A model generated the notes under the pieces. The model had not been told where the DNA came from, made no database searches, and worked only from the letters and a program-made list of their open reading frames with translations. From the NCBI GenBank assembly GCA_959607715.1, contig CAUHNN010000006.1, forward strand, positions 33,581 to 97,580: DNA of 64,000 bases. The letters run 5' to 3'. Below, piece after piece: positions 60,152-64,000 of this stretch (its first letter is position 1; each line of letters begins with the position of its first letter). The translations under genes and the position numbers were made by a program. This DNA is from an uncultured Eggerthella sp. Its GTDB lineage: Bacteria; Actinomycetota; Coriobacteriia; Coriobacteriales; Eggerthellaceae.

Positions 60152-62659
60152 ATGGCGGAAGATCAAGCGGCAGTCGAGCTTCTGGCTCCGGCGGGCAACA
60201 TGGCCTGTCTCCATGCGGCGGTACGGGCGGGGGCCGATGCGGTCTACCTCGGCGCCGGCCACTTCAATGCGCGCAGAGGCGCTGACAATTTCTCGTTGGA
60301 GGATCTTGCCTTGGCGTGCGATTATGCTCACGTCAGGGGAGTGAAGATCTATCTCGCGCTTAACACCGTGGTGCTTCCCTCCGAGGTTCCCGACGCCCTT
60401 GAAATGGCTCGTCAGGCTTACCGCGCCGGCGTGAACGCCTTCATCGTCCAGGACCCCGGCATGGCGGTGGAACTCGTGCGCACGATACCTGGTGTGGAAA
60501 TTCATGCGTCGACGCAGATGAACATCCATGACGACGAATCGCTTCAGGCTGCGGTTGCTCTCGGCGTTGAACGCATCACGCTCGCCCGTGAGCTTTCGCT
60601 CGCCGAGGTTTCCCATCTTTCATCGGTGGCGCGCGATCTTGGCGTGGAGATCGAGATTTTCGCCCATGGCGCCCTGTGCGTCTGCTATTCCGGCCAGTGC
60701 TTCATGTCGTCACTCGTCGGCGGCCGTTCGGCCAATCGCGGTCGATGCGCCCAGGCGTGTCGCCTGCCGTATGAGCTTCACAACCGCGCACTGCGCAAAA
60801 GCCTTGAGGCCCCGGGTGAGCATCTGCTTTCGCCGAAAGACCTTTGCACGATCGACTTGGTGCCCGAACTCGTCGACGCTGGCGCTGCGTCGCTCAAGAT
60901 CGAGGGGCGCATGAAGTCGCCCGAGTACGTTCAGGCGGTCGTGGGGGTCTACCGCGCGGTGCTCGATCGCGTTCTTTCGCGCCAAGCGGCGGGCAGCGGG
61001 CTTGCCGCCGACGATGAGACGACCGTTGATGCAGCTGACGAGCGCTATCTGTCCGACGGCACCCCTAATCCCCGCGCGACCTCCGCTGAAAAGCAGGTTC
61101 TCTCCGAGGCGTTTTCCCGTGGATTCACGACGGCCTACCTTACCGGCGATCGCGGCAACGAGATCATGAGCTACGGCCGCCCCAACAACCGCGGCGTCTT
61201 CGTTGGCCGCATCGATCGCGCCAAGGACGGCGTTGTCGCGATCGATGCGGAGTCGGAGCTCCACGAAGGCGACGTCATCGAGTTCTGGACCAACCGCGGT
61301 CACTTCGTCCATACGCTCGATTCCTTCAAGGTCGATCGCGCCGGGCACGTTGTCCTTTCCCTCGATCGCGCCGTCGGCAAGGGCGATCGCGTCTTCCGCG
61401 TCCGCAATGCCGAAGCCGCTTTCGTCGACGATGACCGTTTGCCCGTCGTGGTCATCGAGGGCAGTGTGAAGCTTTCCATCGGTGCTCCCGCCTTCCTTGA
61501 GTTCACTCACCCCGCAACGGGGCTTTCCGTCCATGTGGAAGGAGTAGAGGTCGAGCCGGCGCGCACCAAGGCGGTTTCCGTCGAAGAGGTCAGCGATCAT
61601 ATCGACCGCATGGGCCAGACGCCGTTTTCCCTCGCGTCTCTCGATGTGGAGCTTGACGAGGGCGTCGGCATCGGGTTCTCCGCCCTCCATAAACTGCGCT
61701 CCCGAGCAGCTTCTGAGCTCGAGGGGCTCATTCTCGCTCCGTATCGCGCTCGTGTGCTCGAGCGCATCCCCGCTCGCTCCTACGCCTCCCATGTGCGCAA
61801 GGGATCGTGCAAGGTCGGTGTTCTTGCGACCAACCCTGCGTGTGCCCGCGCCGCCAAGAAGGCCGGCGCCGATTTCATCTACGTTCCCGTGACGCATTAC
61901 CGTCGCGGCGAAGCCGTGATCGCCGGTCAGGCGTCGGGAACGTCGGAGCAGGCGGGCTATCCGAAGCAATGCATCCCCGTCATGCCGGTCGTGTCGCGCG
62001 CTGACGACGCTGAGCGCCGCGGCGCATTCGACATCTGGAAGCGCGTGCGTCCCGACAAGCCCGTCATGATCGAGAACCTTGGCCAGGCGCTTCACGCAAA
62101 GGACCTCGGCGCCCAGATCGAGATCGGCCCGCATGTCCCGGTCACGAATCGCCTCGATCTTCAGGTCGCCTACGATCTCGGCGCGGAGCGCATATGGCTT
62201 TCCCCCGAGCTTTCTTTGGTTCAGATAGAGGAACTCGGCGAAGTGACCCCCGTTCCACTTGGGCTTACCATCATGGGGCAGACCGAGCTCATGGTGACCG
62301 AGCATTGCCTTCTCATGAGCCAGGGCCCCTGCAATCAAGACTGCCCGCGCTGCGCACGCCGCAAGAGCCCCCATTTCCTGAAGGATCGCAAGGGCTACGA
62401 AATGCCCGTCGTCACCGATTCTTTGGGACGCAGTCATCTTTACAACGCGGTTCCGCTCGACATCGCCCACCTTGCCCCCGAGCTGATCGCCGCGGGCGTC
62501 TCGGCGTTCATGGTTGATGCGACCATGATGAACGTTGCGGAAACGACGAAGAAGGTTGCCCGTGCGGTTCGTGCGCGCGACATCGCCCTGAAATCGGGTG
62601 ATCACGTGTCGAAGGCCGAAGGAGCGACTTCGGGCCACCTGTTCCGCGGCGTGAGCTAG
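60152..62659 (+). CDS. U32-family peptidase-like protein, long form
   Basis: 835 aa. The U32 catalytic region starts ELLAPAGNMACLHAAVRAGADAVYLG and continues with the cysteine-rich signature (HGALCVCYSGQCFMSS then GRCAQACRLPYELHN), the putative iron-sulfur or metal cluster of the family. DUF3656-like material lies in the middle (about 290-560) and a second repeat-like half with a C-terminal Cys cluster (CNQDCPRCARR) follows. Some relatives (RlhA, TrhP, UbiU/V) modify rRNA, tRNA or quinones using this cysteine site and prephenate; classical collagenase activity is doubtful. The length is about twice that of the short members. ATG 60152 with AGGAAGG upstream is chosen. Confidence 0.87.
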   Translation: MAEDQAAVELLAPAGNMACLHAAVRAGADAVYLGAGHFNARRGADNFSLEDLALACDYAHVRGVKIYLALNTVVLPSEVPDALEMARQAYRAGVNAFIVQDPGMAVELVRTIPGVEIHASTQMNIHDDESLQAAVALGVERITLARELSLAEVSHLSSVARDLGVEIEIFAHGALCVCYSGQCFMSSLVGGRSANRGRCAQACRLPYELHNRALRKSLEAPGEHLLSPKDLCTIDLVPELVDAGAASLKIEGRMKSPEYVQAVVGVYRAVLDRVLSRQAAGSGLAADDETTVDAADERYLSDGTPNPRATSAEKQVLSEAFSRGFTTAYLTGDRGNEIMSYGRPNNRGVFVGRIDRAKDGVVAIDAESELHEGDVIEFWTNRGHFVHTLDSFKVDRAGHVVLSLDRAVGKGDRVFRVRNAEAAFVDDDRLPVVVIEGSVKLSIGAPAFLEFTHPATGLSVHVEGVEVEPARTKAVSVEEVSDHIDRMGQTPFSLASLDVELDEGVGIGFSALHKLRSRAASELEGLILAPYRARVLERIPARSYASHVRKGSCKVGVLATNPACARAAKKAGADFIYVPVTHYRRGEAVIAGQASGTSEQAGYPKQCIPVMPVVSRADDAERRGAFDIWKRVRPDKPVMIENLGQALHAKDLGAQIEIGPHVPVTNRLDLQVAYDLGAERIWLSPELSLVQIEELGEVTPVPLGLTIMGQTELMVTEHCLLMSQGPCNQDCPRCARRKSPHFLKDRKGYEMPVVTDSLGRSHLYNAVPLDIAHLAPELIAAGVSAFMVDATMMNVAETTKKVARAVRARDIALKSGDHVSKAEGATSGHLFRGVS

Positions 62660-62681
62660 CGGCCGCGCATCGTCTGTGTGC

Positions 62682-62687
62682 TAGAAT
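62682..62687 (+). promoter_or_regulatory. -10 element upstream of tyrS
   Basis: TAGAAT lies 28 nt before the tyrS start codon in the 55-bp gap after the U32 gene. No clear -35 is seen, so this is a modest call. Confidence 0.35.
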
Positions 62688-62714
62688 CTCTGCGAAACAT
62701 CGGAAAGAGGAAAC

Positions 62715-63926
62715 ATGATTTCACCTGAAGAGCAGTTCCATATCATTCAATCGGGCGCCGCGCAGATCGTGCCCGAGGCCGCATTGCTTGAAAAGCTCAA
62801 GCGCGGTAAGCCCTTGAACATCAAGCTCGGCGTCGATCCGACCGCTCCCGACATCCATCTTGGCCATGCCGTTCCGCTTCGCAAGCTCCGCGCGTTCCAG
62901 GATCTCGGCCATCAGGTGACGCTCATCATCGGCGATGGGACTGCTTTGATCGGCGATCCTTCCGGTCGCAACACGACGCGTCCTCAGCTTACGCGCGATC
63001 AGATCAAGGAAAACGCCCAGACGTACGTCGACCAGGCATTCAAGATCCTCGATCCCGAGAAAACCACCCTGCGCTACAACTCCGAGTGGATCCTTTCCCT
63101 CGGCATGGAGGATCTTCTCAAGATCGCTTCCAATTTCACGGTGGCGCGCATTCTCGAGCGCGATGACTTCCATAACCGCTATACCTCGAACCAGTCCATC
63201 AGCCTCCATGAGTTCCTCTATCCGATCATGCAGGCCTATGACTCGGTCGTCATCGAGGCGGACGTTGAGCTCGGCGGTACCGATCAGCTCTTCAATCTGC
63301 TTGCTGGTCGCGAGCTGATGGAAAAGATGGGCATGGAGCCGCAGGTGTGCTTGACGCTTCCCCTGCTCGAAGGCACCGATGGCGTGAAGAAGATGTCCAA
63401 GAGCTATGGCAACTACATCGGCTTGGCCGACGAACCTTCCGATATGTTCGGCAAGGTCATGTCCATCCCCGACGATCTGATGGTCAAGTACTATCGCCTG
63501 GCTTCGACCCTTCCCGTTGCTCAGATCGACGCCATTGAGGCGGGTCTTGCCAACGATGAGCTCCACCCCAATCGCGTCAAGCGCGATCTGGCGAAGAACA
63601 TCGTCGCCGCATACTACGATCAGGCGGCGGCGGAAGAAGCCGAGGCGGCCTTCGATCGCCTGTTCAAGCAGCACGACATCCCCGAGGACATCCCCGAATT
63701 CGCTGCAGATTTGACTCCCAATGAAGAGGGGTTGGTCTATGTCGCCAAGCTCATCAGCGATGCGGGGCTGACCAATTCCACGGGCGATGCTCGCCGCATG
63801 ATCGATCAGGGCGGCGTGAAGATCAACGGCGAGGCGCTCGCGCCTAAGAGCTACAATGTCGCCCCCGAGCAGCTCAGCGATGCCGTCATTCAGGTGGGCA
63901 AGCGCAAGTTCGTTCGTTTGAAGTAG
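62715..63926 (+). CDS. tyrS: Tyrosyl-tRNA synthetase
   Basis: 403 aa, class I. The HIGH-type motif is HLGHAVPLRKL (in PTAPDIHLGHA) and the KMSKS motif is KKMSKSYGN. Tyrosine recognition helix QAYDSVVIEADVELGGTDQ-FNLLAGR is present. The C-terminal S4-like domain (about 340-403) ends VGKRKFVRLK. It belongs to the second tyrosyl-synthetase group (TyrZ-like) by its start and loop sequences, my recollection. GAAAGAGGAAAC lies just upstream. No T-box precedes it, unlike pheST. It charges tRNA-Tyr. Confidence 0.95.
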   Translation: MISPEEQFHIIQSGAAQIVPEAALLEKLKRGKPLNIKLGVDPTAPDIHLGHAVPLRKLRAFQDLGHQVTLIIGDGTALIGDPSGRNTTRPQLTRDQIKENAQTYVDQAFKILDPEKTTLRYNSEWILSLGMEDLLKIASNFTVARILERDDFHNRYTSNQSISLHEFLYPIMQAYDSVVIEADVELGGTDQLFNLLAGRELMEKMGMEPQVCLTLPLLEGTDGVKKMSKSYGNYIGLADEPSDMFGKVMSIPDDLMVKYYRLASTLPVAQIDAIEAGLANDELHPNRVKRDLAKNIVAAYYDQAAAEEAEAAFDRLFKQHDIPEDIPEFAADLTPNEEGLVYVAKLISDAGLTNSTGDARRMIDQGGVKINGEALAPKSYNVAPEQLSDAVIQVGKRKFVRLK

Positions 63927-64000
63927 TGCGCAGCCGCATTTCATCCGTAAGCGTCAAAACCACCGCGTCTTAACAACCTGATCCGTATCCGCGACAATCC

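Noticed and set aside
63927..64000. Possible feature at the right edge
   Set aside because: Only 74 nt remain after tyrS; no terminator, tRNA or start codon with a ribosome binding site can be supported.

Overview
The window looks like chromosomal DNA from a high-GC actinobacterium of the Coriobacteriia, most likely an Eggerthellaceae-type gut or rumen anaerobe. This is inferred from GC-rich third codon positions, clean AGGAGG-type ribosome binding sites, FHA-protein/Hsp70/T-box gene layouts common in that class, single-copy housekeeping genes, and an LpdC/UbiD-type aromatic-acid decarboxylase. No rRNA, integrase, transposase, phage gene or CRISPR array was seen, so the species is not fixed.

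Layout. 1-1.4 kb (minus): fhaA-fhaB, with the probable start of the next gene of that cell-wall/Ser-Thr-kinase cluster at the left edge. 1.7-6.0 kb: tRNA-Leu(CAG), a phosphoglycerate-dehydrogenase-like gene, a YjdF-type membrane protein, then rnhA and ysxC (minus) and a small MscS channel. 6.1-11.5 kb: gatCAB (Asp/Glu-tRNA amidotransferase) and recQ. 11.6-17.5 kb: xpt-pbuX purine salvage (minus), a tandem pair of sodium:amino-acid symporters, and a universal stress protein. 17.8-25.3 kb: a histidine operon beginning with a fused HisZ-HisG protein, then hisD-C-B-H-A-F and, after a gap, hisI. 25.3-28.8 kb: a three-gene module of DUF5685, a J-domain protein and a short Hsp70. 28.8-32.8 kb: T-box-controlled pheST. 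33-37.8 kb: a small membrane protein, a hotdog thioesterase, an FKBP isomerase and a tandem pair of ArsB/NhaD-type transporters.

37.8-49.4 kb is the most accessory-looking stretch. It holds an unassigned transporter preceded by a long structured leader and an unannotated 17-codon leader ORF; a convergent lpdD-ubiD-ubiX operon that resembles gallate/protocatechuate decarboxylase systems; a divergent haloacetate-dehalogenase-like hydrolase and a nitroreductase; NAD synthetase; and a LysR regulator divergent from a MaoC-like hydratase, a shrunken VOC-domain remnant and a ketopantoate-reductase-like enzyme.

49.6-57.1 kb: arginine biosynthesis argC-J-B-D-G-H (argF is not in the window). 57.3-64 kb: a class A penicillin-binding protein with a Gly-rich/Glu-Pro tail, a small lipoprotein, a long U32-family protein and tyrS.

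How it fits together: the core is amino-acid biosynthesis (His, Arg, part of Ser) and translation (gatCAB, pheST, tyrS, tRNA-Leu). The accessory block is a plausible aromatic-acid uptake and decarboxylation locus. Best candidates for new biology are the structured leader plus leader ORF at 38.24-38.55 kb, the DUF5685/J/Hsp70 module, and the internally deleted VOC gene at 48.3 kb.
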